A stretch of DNA of 64,000 nt, taken from Sphaerulina vaccinii (Eukaryota > Ascomycota > Dothideomycetes > Mycosphaerellales > Mycosphaerellaceae). The DNA is taken from assembly GCA_022570795.1 (NCBI GenBank), contig JAKUDP010000008.1, forward strand, positions 248,001 to 312,000, read 5' to 3'. The translations under genes and the position numbers were made by a program. The notes beneath the pieces were generated by a model. That model was not told where the DNA came from. It did not search any database and saw only the letters and a list, made by a program, of their open reading frames with translations. Positions 55,005-64,000 of the stretch are shown here, in pieces (position 1 is the stretch's first letter; each line of letters opens with the position of its first letter).

Positions 55005-55477
55005 ATGAGAGAGGCTTTCGTCATTGCAGAAGATCTCGATGACCATCCTCCACCACAGCGCCGCCTTGCCACTCCACCGCCACAGCTAGGCAATTGGTCA
55101 GATCAAACCTGGCAGCCAGAAGACCTCGCCAAACTTCCTACGGACAGGCCACCACAGCCTCGGTATCGTGATGTCCTCAACATGACATACGAAGAGCTGG
55201 CATTCACTCTCGCCGCCATTGTCAAGTTGAACAGTTCTTGCCTAAAGATCGGGTCCCATACGATATCGGATCGGTGCCATTCCTGGAGCCATGTAACCTC
55301 CGCCTCCTTATCGGCCGCTGGGCGCTGTACGGCGAATTTGGCGACGAGGTTGAGGACAGTGTGCAAGTTTCCAGATATGACACGAATCAGAGTGACAGAT
55401 TAGCAAGGTATTATACCACTGTTTGCAATTATACATACGCTACATCCGAGACACAACCACAGTACTGGATCCTATGA
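55005..55477 (+). pseudogene. possible frameshifted hypothetical gene
   Basis: An ATG-started frame gives a Pro-rich N-terminus and then RYRDVLNMTYEELAFTLAAI. At about 55235 the protein-like reading moves to another frame: VEQFLPKDRVPYDIGSVPFL, then LLIGRWALYGEFGDEVEDS. It ends at 55477. No GT-AG intron of plausible size joins the two. This may be a decayed gene or coincidence. No family recognised. Confidence 0.27.
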
Positions 55478-55524
55478 GTCTCCTAACCAATGCATCTCCA
55501 TATCATCAGAAGTCATGAAGTCAT

Positions 55525-57111
55525 CTAATACCCATCCTGCTCCTTCCTCCCATCACCCTGCACTGCACCACCAGCGGCACCAGCAGCAGCCTCGCGTTGA
55601 GCCGACTCATCGCCTCTGAGCTTAGCAAAGTACGCCTTGATATCCTCGGCACCGACAGCCTGTCCACTTTCTGCAAAAGGCTGCAGGAAAGCTTTCACCT
55701 TATCGCGAACGTGGTTGTATGCCATGACACCTTCGATGGCTCTGACACGGTCCATGGAAGACAAAGCGGCTTCGCCACGATCGAGGAGAGATCCGGAGTT
55801 GACGCTGCGGCCACCAACGGAAGCGTTTTCGTTGTGATCGGATTCTGAGACTGGTGGTTCATATGTGTCTTCTTCTTCGAGTAGTTGTGGATGAGGAGCT
55901 AGACGTGGGAAGCATTCGGAGCAGCGGCAAAGGTGGTCGCGGAAGTCTTCCTTGAGGAAGAGGGAGATTACGCTTAATGGTGCAGTGGGGAGAGAGGCGT
56001 GCTTGGGCTGTGAAGTGCCGTTCACTTCTGCTGGTGCAGTGGCGTTGGCTCCTGTGATGGTCGACGTGGGTGCTGCGACATAAGATGTCTCCATATCAGG
56101 CTTGGCCTTCTTATTGCTTTCTTGTGACTCTTCGATCTCATCCTCTGCCTTCCGCTTCTTGCTCTCCACAACGTCGTCGGAGTTCGAGGTGTGTGTGTCC
56201 TCACTGTGGCCATTCGTGACTGCGGTCGAGCCGTGTACCGATACGGCAGGTAGAAAGCCAGCCGTACCTGCATATGACTGAATCCAAGGATATGCGCTGG
56301 CGCACTTGTAGCAGATCAAGTGGTCGAAGTCCTCTTCAGCTGGGAAGCCTGCAGGCAGAGGAACCTCTTCTTTGACGGGTGGAGCTTCGGCTGTACTCTG
56401 AGCCATTGTCGCATCTGCGCCATCTTCCGCCTCTTCTTTCACTGTCTCCAGTGTGCCACTGGACCCAGGTTTGGTCTCTGTTCGCGTTTCGGGCTTGATT
56501 CGCGGCAGTCCCATTAGGCACTCGGGATGCCACCAGTCCTCGCCACAGCCTCCATCTGCCACGTGTCCAAGACCCAGGCACTGAAACATAGTCCCCTTCT
56601 CCTGCTCAGGATCATATTCCTCACCGCAGCCACAGAACTTGCCCTCAAAGTTCTGGTTGTACTTGTTGCCCGATCTAGCCTGCTCGCCTGTGACACCTCC
56701 CTTTTGCCCAGTTTCAGCATGCGTGCGCAGACTACATGGCGTCCCGGAATTGCTCATCTTCGTCGTCCCGCAGTCACACTCAAAGTCGCGTTTGAGGAAG
56801 AGCTCGACCAGGTTGTGCTCGCCATGACAGCTGATGCTGCAGCTGTAGCAAACGCCGGCCGGTATGTATTGTTGATGTGGAGATGCTGGAGGCGGAGAAC
56901 AAGTCAAGCAGGCATATACAGTCTGTCGTAGAGGTCCAAGAGGCTTTGTGCACGTATCGAACTGGTATGGAAGTGCTTCGCGCGCATCTTCTTCGAGGGC
57001 GAGTTGGGTGGCGATGTACTGTTGTGCTGTTTGGGATGTTTCGGAAGCTTGGGACATGCTATTTGAGCGATGCATAGCGCCGTTGGTGGGTAAGTTGCTG
57101 GCTGCCATCAT
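55525..57111 (-). CDS. UBR-box zinc-finger protein, UBR7/Mlo2-like putative E3 ubiquitin ligase
   Basis: 528 aa from ATG at 57111 (MMAASNLP); the upstream in-frame extension has no supported start. A UBR box with regularly spaced Cys/His begins at ~residue 53: FDTCTKPLGPLRQTVYACLTC, GVCYSCSISCHGEHNLVELF, KRDFECDCGT. A PHD-like zinc cluster follows: FCGCGEEYDPEQ, MFQCLGLG, EDWWHPECLMGLP. This order is that of UBR7 in animals and Mlo2 in fission yeast. UBR7 is reported as an E3 ligase for histone H2B Lys120; chromatin function here is inferred. The middle is acidic and low-complexity. A third short Cys region (LCRCSECFPRL) near residue 415 is also typical. The C-terminus is Ala/Gly-rich. Confidence 0.9.
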   Translation of the reverse strand: MMAASNLPTNGAMHRSNSMSQASETSQTAQQYIATQLALEEDAREALPYQFDTCTKPLGPLRQTVYACLTCSPPPASPHQQYIPAGVCYSCSISCHGEHNLVELFLKRDFECDCGTTKMSNSGTPCSLRTHAETGQKGGVTGEQARSGNKYNQNFEGKFCGCGEEYDPEQEKGTMFQCLGLGHVADGGCGEDWWHPECLMGLPRIKPETRTETKPGSSGTLETVKEEAEDGADATMAQSTAEAPPVKEEVPLPAGFPAEEDFDHLICYKCASAYPWIQSYAGTAGFLPAVSVHGSTAVTNGHSEDTHTSNSDDVVESKKRKAEDEIEESQESNKKAKPDMETSYVAAPTSTITGANATAPAEVNGTSQPKHASLPTAPLSVISLFLKEDFRDHLCRCSECFPRLAPHPQLLEEEDTYEPPVSESDHNENASVGGRSVNSGSLLDRGEAALSSMDRVRAIEGVMAYNHVRDKVKAFLQPFAESGQAVGAEDIKAYFAKLRGDESAQREAAAGAAGGAVQGDGRKEQDGY

Positions 57112-57749
57112 GAAGCTGCTGATTGTGATGGCTTGAGAGATGAGATGACACAAGATGATGTTTGAAGGAGACGCGACGCGAGAGTGTCGCGATTGCCCTC
57201 CGATCTCGGCCCGAGTGACTGCCAAAATACTTCACACTTCTCGTGGACCACCATGCTTGTTCTCAACGTCAACGACGAGCATTCATCTCCAGCAAGGCAC
57301 GATGGTCTTTCATTGCTACAGTCGCAGGAGCGCGGGACATGCTGTTCAGGACAATTGGTCGACCATTCAGGTGGCAGTAATGGCTCGAGGACAAGCCTGT
57401 TCTCAACATTATTGTATTCTCATCCGTCTCCTGGTGCTGGGCATATTCGATTGACCAGATACAGCCACACTGGTTCCAACGCGATTGCTTGGAGGGCAGG
57501 AAGGAGACGCTTGACTTTTGGATGGTGAAGTAGCAGTTTACGAGTGAATACTGGCCAGCATGCAATGCAAGGTCTTTTCATTTCAAAGTTCAGTCTGAAT
57601 TCACTTGCCAGTGCTTCATCGTTCACTCGTACTGGTTGTCATATTCACTCATCGCAGCACATTGGTCTGCCACTAGTTATAATGTTCGCTCTTTTTGAAT
57701 CACCGACCTCTTCCAACCATCCACTACCACCACCAACAACACGGCCAAC
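57112..57749. other. divergent promoter region between the UBR7-like and BTB genes
   Basis: No supported gene; short frames overlap on both strands. CCACTACCACCACCAACAAC-type pyrimidine/adenine-rich 5' UTR precedes the 57750 start. Confidence 0.5.
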
Positions 57750-58721
57750 ATGTCCGACGACCAAGACCTCGCTCAAGCGCAACGAGACTCTCTTCTCAAG
57801 AGGTAATGCCACCACCACGCCGTCACGCAGAATGAGGGCGTAGCTGACGAGAAAACCTAGGATGTTCGAGAATGGCGAGTGGTCCGACCTCAAGATTCAA
57901 ACGCCAACTCACACATTCGATGTCCACAAGAGCGTCCTCTGCCTTGCTTGCCCATTCATCGAAGCCGCTTCTGTTGGTGACTGGGAAGAATTCAGGACCG
58001 GCATCATCCCGATGTCCGAGGAGGAATACGTCGTCCGAGGATGTAAGTGCAACGTCTCCTGATGTCTCTTCGGCTCATACTCCACTGGGCTTCCGAGCTC
58101 AGAGATGGACATTGCTGGAACAATTCAATGTCTTCAGAGAGATAAGCTAATCATATACCTCCGCTTTCAGTGCTGGCATACTGCTATGGCGTATTCGATA
58201 CGAGAGTATTTGAACGTGATAGCTCATGCTCTCACGACGACGAGGTACTGGTGTCCGTTGGTGATGGTATCACGGACTACATACTTCGATACACTCAGTT
58301 GACCATAGCCGCCGATAAGGTATACAAAGAGCTTTCCACTTTCTGCGTCATCAATGCTCACATATGACAGTACGGACTCCCAGAGCTCAGCAAGATCGCC
58401 AAGAAAGAGGCCATGACATGTCTCGTGGAGCATGTAGATCCTGATGATGCCAAACCCTTGGTCGAGTTTGCCATTTGGCTCTACAAAGACGAGCGACGCA
58501 CGGTCCTTGTTCCTAAGTTCACCAAAGCTGTTGTCTGGGAGCTAGCATGTTGGGTCGCGGAGCTTCTGGGCGACGAGAAAACGTGGCTGCGCGTGCAGGA
58601 ATGTCCTGTGCTGTCGGCTGATGTGGTGCGATGCGTTGCGCAATACTCCTCAATGGTGTGCCAAGAAGAATCTCTGGTAGATCCCGATCATCTGGCAGAG
58701 GAGGAGAGTGGCGAGGAGTGA
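57750..58721 (+). CDS. BTB/POZ-domain protein, four exons
   Basis: Exons 57750-57802, 57861-58042, 58171-58319 and 58371-58721 join in frame to 244 aa. The introns are 58, 128 and 51 bp with GT-AG ends. The product starts MSDDQDLAQAQRDSLLKRMF. It then shows the BTB core GEWSDLKIQTPTHTFDVHKS, VLCLACPFIEAAS and a later YCYGVFDTRVF. This is the usual layout of small Pezizomycotina BTB proteins, with exon 4 holding the C-terminal helices (ELSKIAKKEAMTCLVEHVD) and an acidic end. No MATH, Kelch or BACK repeat is visible. A Cul3-adaptor role is possible but unproven. Confidence 0.87.
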
Positions 58722-58884
58722 ACTGTCAAGAGATGGACGTAACTCGCCAGCTTGCAGTGCAGGCCTGCAATGTTATCACATCTCGAACTCAACCCGCACG
58801 GCAGGGCATCACGGCGATCACTGAGATGGCATGAGCAGACCGAGACCATTTCAGAGAAGTGTCACCAACTTTAGATGAGCGCGG

Positions 58885-60594
58885 TCAGTATTGCAGCAAC
58901 GAAGAACAAGCACTACTAGCCATTAGCGATAGCTTATGTTTCAGTGTCTCGAGAAAACGTACAGCAGCCACTGCGAACAGGATTCCCTGCTTCCACGAAC
59001 CATGATCACCCGCATTGAGCAATAGCGGAGCAAGAGGCCCTCCGATCAGAAGCGCAGCTGCATCCACTCTCGCGACAAGTGTGAACATCCTGGCGACATG
59101 GGACTGATCAACCATAAATGATGCCAGGCCATGTAGAGCAGCGTCTATGCCTTCGCCTGCTCCGCAAAGTAGAAGACCTAAAAGCGATCAGCATATGAAG
59201 CAGCAAGAGAAGGGCCTGTAAGATTCTCACCAACGAGGAACACAGCTGGGGTGGCCGATAGCCAGATCGTTGTGAATGCAATACCAAGAAGGCAAGCACT
59301 GACGAAGACTACCCCTCGATCAAAGCTTCGCGCCGGTATGCTAGTCTTGGCTAGCACCATCGTAGTCAAGGTGGGCAGTATTATCGCCGTGACCATTCCG
59401 GCTGTCAGCGCACGAGCTGACTGCAAAAGCGCCGTCTTTGCCAGTCGCCACTCGAACCGCACTGAAGCATACTGCCAAGCATACCGTAGGCCCCAGATTC
59501 CGAGACGTTTGAGGCCAAAGATTGCATAGCATAGAAGCAGGCTCCGGGTGTACAGTGCATGACGTGGTGGGACATCCTCTTCGGCGCAATTGCTTTCTTG
59601 TACTTCTTGTCCATCGCTGGAGTGAGGCCTCGAGGTCGCATCGCCCTCAGACGGCGGTGGCCGTAAGGAGAGAGTGGCCGTAGTAGAATCGTCCACAAGT
59701 GCTGCAGTAATTGGGAGCGTGGCTAGAGGATCTGCATCCTTGTGCCGCAGCTGATGTTCTGCATTACTCCGATCTGGGTTGCCAAGAAGAGGATCCCCCT
59801 CCGAAGGCTGTTCCTCTGGTAGGTGTCCCATACTTGGCTTGTGCTCTCTTAGCTTGCTGCTCTCCGGCATCAACACGATCAGTGGCAGAGATATGGCATC
59901 CAGCAGCAAAGCCACCTTCCAGGGCAGGAAGACATCCAGATTCAGTAAGCCCGCCGCGAACTGAGGGACTAGTATCGAACATGTCGTTGCAATTGCTGGA
60001 GTGGCGTACATGTATCTTGTTCTGTGCGACTCCGGAATGATGTCTGTGATAACACTAAAGATCAAAGACATGTATACGCGTATACCTCCGCCAATGACCA
60101 TGAACGCTGGAGAGATCCATACCAGTCTAACATCTGCGTTTGGCATGAAGTAGCAGATCGCAAACTGCCAAAAGACAGCTAGCCAGTCTCCGATGAAAGC
60201 CAGAAGAAGTACGAGTCTTCGTCCATATCGATCAGCATAGTGTCCAAAGATTGTTGAGAAAAGTAAAGCTATTTCACAGACTCGTCAGTCCTGTCATAAG
60301 CATAGAAGGTGGCGACCACAGCTCACTTGGTACAGCATTAAGTGCCAGAAGCACGCCTGTAACAGTAGCCAACTGCTTCTGAATCTCTTTGCCCTTGCAT
60401 AACGACTCGTCTCCAGGATCAATCAGACTATGACTTGTTCTTGTATGAAACTGCTGACAGATATGGTTCTCCAGCATGCGAATCCTGGGTACTTCGAGAA
60501 GGATGATAGATACTTCATGGACTATAAGTAGTGCTACGATAAGTATGAGAGTAGATTTTCGAGCTCGAGAGCTGTCGTCGCCAGTGCTGGGCAT
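58885..60594 (-). CDS. major facilitator superfamily transporter
   Basis: Three exons (60594-60327, 60268-59231, 59177-58885) with 58- and 53-bp introns give 532 aa. Helix 1 is LILIVALLIVHEVSIILLEV. After a loop come TVTGVLLALNAVP and FSTIFGHYADRYGRRLVLL, the family motif A between helices 2 and 3 (G-x-x-x-D-R-x-G-R-R). Several more helices follow, then a long hydrophilic central loop (~residues 225-325) with acidic and Ser-rich stretches. The second half (AGMVTAIILPTLTTMVLAKT, VFVSACLLGIAFTTIWL) ends with another helix pair. The substrate is unknown. It is convergent with the BTB gene and divergent from the amidase gene; amide- or nitrogen-source uptake would be a guess. Confidence 0.87.
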
Positions 60595-61831
60595 GTTGAG
60601 TACATTGCCAGACGACCTCCTGGTCGACTGCGAGAAGATCAGATCATCAGCTACGGAGCAAGGTCCTGCTGGTTTATCTATGTATCAGCCTAGCATGCGA
60701 CTAACCTGATTGAGAGCAGTGCGATATCGGCTTTCTCCACCTTGATGGAGCGGAGGTGAAACTTGCACACGCGACTTGCCAGCGCATCAACAATACAACT
60801 CGTATGATCTTTTAAGACGCGTACTACTTGTCTTGATGGACTGGCTATACTGCGGTGTGGGTGCATCGATGAGCCAGACTGCTCGAAGAACCCGCGAAGG
60901 CTTCCTCTGACCTTGATCGAGACTTCGACCACCTGGATACTGTAATGCTGAACCAGCGAGACACCACCAGCCATCGTGTCGGCCGAACACCAGTCGCGAA
61001 CCTCGCCCTCGTCGCCGACTCGACTCCTCGATCTCAGCCCGATTTTGCAGCCATCAAAGCGCAGCAATAAACATACCATGATGAGCGATTAAATCATCGT
61101 GTGCTTCTGATGACAGATGAGGTCCAGGTTCCCTGAGTGCCAGCATGCTAGATGTCACTCTATGCGCTCGCTAGCTACTGGCTGCTGCGTTTGAGACTGC
61201 GATGAGGTTCGAGCACGATGCGCTGCGAGCTTTATTATACACAGCGCATTACAGAAGCCTGACAATGCTGCCCAGGAGAGAGAAAGAACGGTGGACTGAG
61301 ACTGAGCTTCGCCTCTCCGCTTAGCACTTGCAAGGTGTGCCGCAGTTCGCTCGAATCATTGTACATTTGCATAGTGTCATTGTGAGCTCACATTGCAAGA
61401 GTGCTGAGTATACAACAGCATCTGTTGCTATCCTATGCTACACTCTCTACGCCGGGATCGGCACCATAACCCATCGACTTGACTTGGCTCAAACAGGAAG
61501 CTGTTAAAGAATAGACCCACTTATTGATCTCTTCGCCACATCATTCTGCCGTTGCTTTTACACGACATTGCGTCGTGTATTCAGACTCAGAGGCCATGAT
61601 AGGTCGAAGCATGGGATAGCCCTGAAGCCGTCCTTGGAGCCGCACTGCTCTGCTTACTCGGCAGTCAGAATGATGCACAAGACGTGTACACAGCCATCAA
61701 GACGCCCGTTCAACACCTCGATTCGGCAGGAGAACATTCAACGTCTTATCATAAGATCCTGTAAGCGAAGTGCGACAGGCATAAAGGTCATGAAGCGCCC
61801 GTAGCATGCCTGAAGACACAGTCAAATCGCA
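60595..61831. other. divergent promoter region between MFS and amidase genes
   Basis: A minus-strand frame at 60690-61079 is not supported by family resemblance. No other feature seen. Confidence 0.45.
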
Positions 61832-63493
61832 ATGAGGACCCAAGCCGTTGTTCGAAGCCTACTGGGCGCTCTGGCAACATGTTGTGCACACTGGACCACG
61901 AACTCGAGCAGATTAGATGCGTTTCCATCACTGCTGGACATCGAACTCGAAGATCTTGTCACTGGTCTGGAGAGTCAAATGTTCACCAGCGTTGACCTGG
62001 TCCGCGCGTACACAGCTCGCATACTTGAAGTCAACAGCACTTTGCATATGGTCACTGAGCTGAACCCAGATGCTTTAGCTATTGCAACCTCACTCGATGC
62101 TCAGCGAACGAATGGCACAATCCTTGGTCCGCTCCACGGTATACCAATCCTGATCAAAAACAACATAGCGACTGCAGATCAGATGAACAATACTGCAGGC
62201 TCTTGGTCATTGCTTGGAGCCAAAGTCCCCCAAGACTCTACGATGGCAGCCAAACTTCGCAAAGCCGGCGCCGTCATCCTTGGAAAGACAAATCTGTCTC
62301 AGTGGGCCAACTACAGATCAGATAACACGAGCAACGGCTGGAGTGCATATGGTGGGCAGACATACGCTGCCTACTATCCTCAGCAAGATCCTAGCGGCAG
62401 CTCGAGTGGGAGTGGAGTGGCTAGCTCGATCGGCCTTGCGCTTGCAAGCCTGGGAAGTGAGACAAGTGGCAGCATCCTGAGCCCCAGCGATGTCAACAAT
62501 TTGGTCGGTATCAAGCCCACTGTCGGATTGACGAGCAGATACTTGGTCATCCCAATCAGTGAACACCAAGATACTGTTGGGCCTATGGCAAGGACTGTCA
62601 AAGACGCTGCGCATGTTCTTCAAGCTATCGCTGGACCAGATTCCAAGGACAACTATACTTCGGCATATCCATTCGAGACGGCTCCGGACTATGTTGCAGC
62701 ATGCAACTACAACGCGTTCATTGGAGCACAAATCGGTGTGGCCTGGAATGTCCTCGACATCTGGAGTAAATATACCGATCCTCCCGTCGTAGACGCTTTC
62801 ATGAAGGCAGTCAAACAGATCGAGGCTGCGGGTGCCACGATTGTGACTGCTAACTTCACCGGCTTTGCTGCGTGGCAGAACGATAGTGTTGGCGACACTG
62901 TGCTCAGCGCTGATCTTGAAGTGGGCTTGGCCAGCTATCTATCCGAGCTCAGCTACAACCCTCAGAACATCACAAGTCTTGCAGAAGAGCGCAACTGGAC
63001 TCAGACACATGCTATAGAAGATTGGCCTGAAAGAGACACGGGTCTCTGGGACACGTTTCAGTTGAATCAAACCTGGAACAACACCGACCCTCGATTCTGG
63101 AAGGCCTATCAGTCGAATCTATACTATGGAGGCGAAGGTGGCATTCTTGGTGCTCTCAAGCGAACGAACACAAGTGCTGTCCTACTGCCTACACAACTCA
63201 GTCCCTCGATCCCGGCTCTAGTTGGCAGCCCTGTGGTGACTGTACCTATGGGCTTCTACCCGTACGACTGGAATGTTACAATGAACGGATTCGGTAACCT
63301 GGTCGCTAGCGGACCCAACATACCATTCGGCTTGTCCTTCATGGGCGACAAATGGAGTGAAGCGACTCTGATCGGTTATGCTTATGCATATGAGCAACGA
63401 ACGATGCATCGGGAGAGAGTGAAGCCATATATCAGGCCGAATATTGAGCTGAAGGATGTTGTCGGCGGACAAAGGTCCCATTATGAGCTTTAG
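61832..63493 (+). CDS. secreted amidase (amidase-signature family)
   Basis: A 553-aa single-exon enzyme. Its hydrophobic N-terminus (MRTQAVVRSLLGALATCCAH) suggests secretion; many N-x-S/T sites support this. The amidase-signature catalytic triad is present: Lys109 in GIPILIKNNIAT, cis-Ser around 190-191 in DPSGSSSGSGVASS, and nucleophile Ser214 in LGSETSGSILSPS. VGIKPTVGLTSRYLVIPIS and DTVGPMARTVKDAAHVL are conserved flanks. The family hydrolyses amide bonds. The closest look is to fungal extracellular amidases, whose natural substrates are mostly unknown. The only visible oddity is GSETSGS in place of the common G(T/S)DTGGS; the nucleophile itself is kept. Confidence 0.9.
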   Translation: MRTQAVVRSLLGALATCCAHWTTNSSRLDAFPSLLDIELEDLVTGLESQMFTSVDLVRAYTARILEVNSTLHMVTELNPDALAIATSLDAQRTNGTILGPLHGIPILIKNNIATADQMNNTAGSWSLLGAKVPQDSTMAAKLRKAGAVILGKTNLSQWANYRSDNTSNGWSAYGGQTYAAYYPQQDPSGSSSGSGVASSIGLALASLGSETSGSILSPSDVNNLVGIKPTVGLTSRYLVIPISEHQDTVGPMARTVKDAAHVLQAIAGPDSKDNYTSAYPFETAPDYVAACNYNAFIGAQIGVAWNVLDIWSKYTDPPVVDAFMKAVKQIEAAGATIVTANFTGFAAWQNDSVGDTVLSADLEVGLASYLSELSYNPQNITSLAEERNWTQTHAIEDWPERDTGLWDTFQLNQTWNNTDPRFWKAYQSNLYYGGEGGILGALKRTNTSAVLLPTQLSPSIPALVGSPVVTVPMGFYPYDWNVTMNGFGNLVASGPNIPFGLSFMGDKWSEATLIGYAYAYEQRTMHRERVKPYIRPNIELKDVVGGQRSHYEL

Positions 63494-64000
63494 CGCCGCG
63501 TGCCAAGTCACGATCAGTGTGACTTGCGCGCATCTCAAAGCTACATTGACTGCGTAGGCTCATTATGGCCATTATACCATGAGAGTATGCAGCAAAGCTC
63601 ATAGTCAAAGGGATACATCAGCAACTTATTCGCAAATCAAATACTCACGACAGTAAACACGTTCGGTGCCGAAAAGTATCCATGTTTAAGTAAATGCAGG
63701 CTTTCTTTAGGAATGCTTGCGGCCCAGTGGCAGCTTATCATTAAGCGTTAGCGTCACATGTGCGGCCAAGCCACATTCGCCGTCATCCACTTAGCGCAAG
63801 GCAACGTCAAGCTACATCTGCATCGCTGCATGTGAGATGAGTCCATGCTTGGCCAGAGCCTCAAGTCAGGCTGTCCACGACTAGACTGTAATGCGTGCTG
63901 CTCCGCAACTAACAGCCTCGAAATTGTGGCGAAGTACCTCTACTCAAAAGCTCAGTGACGATCACTCGACGTTGCAGCGTTTGGCAAGTCGTGCGTGAGA
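63494..64000. other. intergenic, right window edge
   Basis: No gene recognised downstream of the amidase stop. Confidence 0.5.

Noticed and set aside
60690..61079. 129-codon minus-strand frame upstream of the MFS gene
   Set aside because: No recognisable domain, and it sits in a divergent promoter region. It could be real, but I cannot support it.

Overview
The window reads as nuclear DNA of a filamentous ascomycete (Pezizomycotina, probably Dothideomycetes; the class is inference). Genes have short GT-AG introns, mostly 50-145 bp. The gene families are typical of these fungi: HET-domain proteins, 2EXR/F-box-like proteins, BTB proteins and a secreted feruloyl esterase. One block is an AT-rich island with the footprint of repeat-induced point mutation (RIP: CpA to TpA, TpG to TpA).

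Layout. 1-4103: a possible gene end at the left edge, a four-exon secreted globin-like gene (1285-2281, +) and a 2EXR-like gene (2521-3651, -). 4104-16848: a Ty1/Copia retrotransposon (4109-16843, +; 224-bp LTRs; 5-bp target duplication CCTTC). A second Copia element lies inside it in the opposite orientation (6181-12936, -; about 350-bp LTRs; target duplication TATAC). Both carry a primer-binding site matching the anticodon region of initiator tRNA-Met, as in Drosophila copia, and both are inactivated by RIP. The RIP edges fall inside the outermost LTRs. 16983-22277: a 768-aa protein starting 140 bp past the LTR, then three more 2EXR/F-box-like genes. 22278-26331: mostly intergenic, with a degenerate tRNA-like sequence and diverged repeats, plus a stomatin gene (23144-24264, -). 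26332-32639: two HET-domain genes flanking a secreted feruloyl esterase.

33156-38973 is a housekeeping stretch: 18S rRNA dimethylase Dim1, a BTB protein, a Hxk2-type hexokinase and the mitochondrial ATPase inhibitor IF1. 39639-43419 holds two tandem, related, low-complexity proteins of unknown function. 43994-51742 encodes the very large U3 snoRNP protein Utp20. It is followed by a Drn1/CWF19-like protein (52247-54121), a UBR7-like UBR-box protein (55525-57111, -), a four-exon BTB protein (57750-58721), an MFS transporter (58885-60594, -) and a secreted amidase (61832-63493).

Dim1 and Utp20 both serve small-subunit ribosome biogenesis. Hexokinase and IF1 belong to energy metabolism, and Drn1/CWF19 to intron turnover. 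Beyond these shared themes I see no biosynthetic or operon-like cluster. The strongest structural result is the Copia-in-Copia nest with both target duplications, both primer sites and RIP edges resolved. The most open biological questions are the antisense reading frame in the inner element, the tandem low-complexity paralogues and the secreted globin-like protein.
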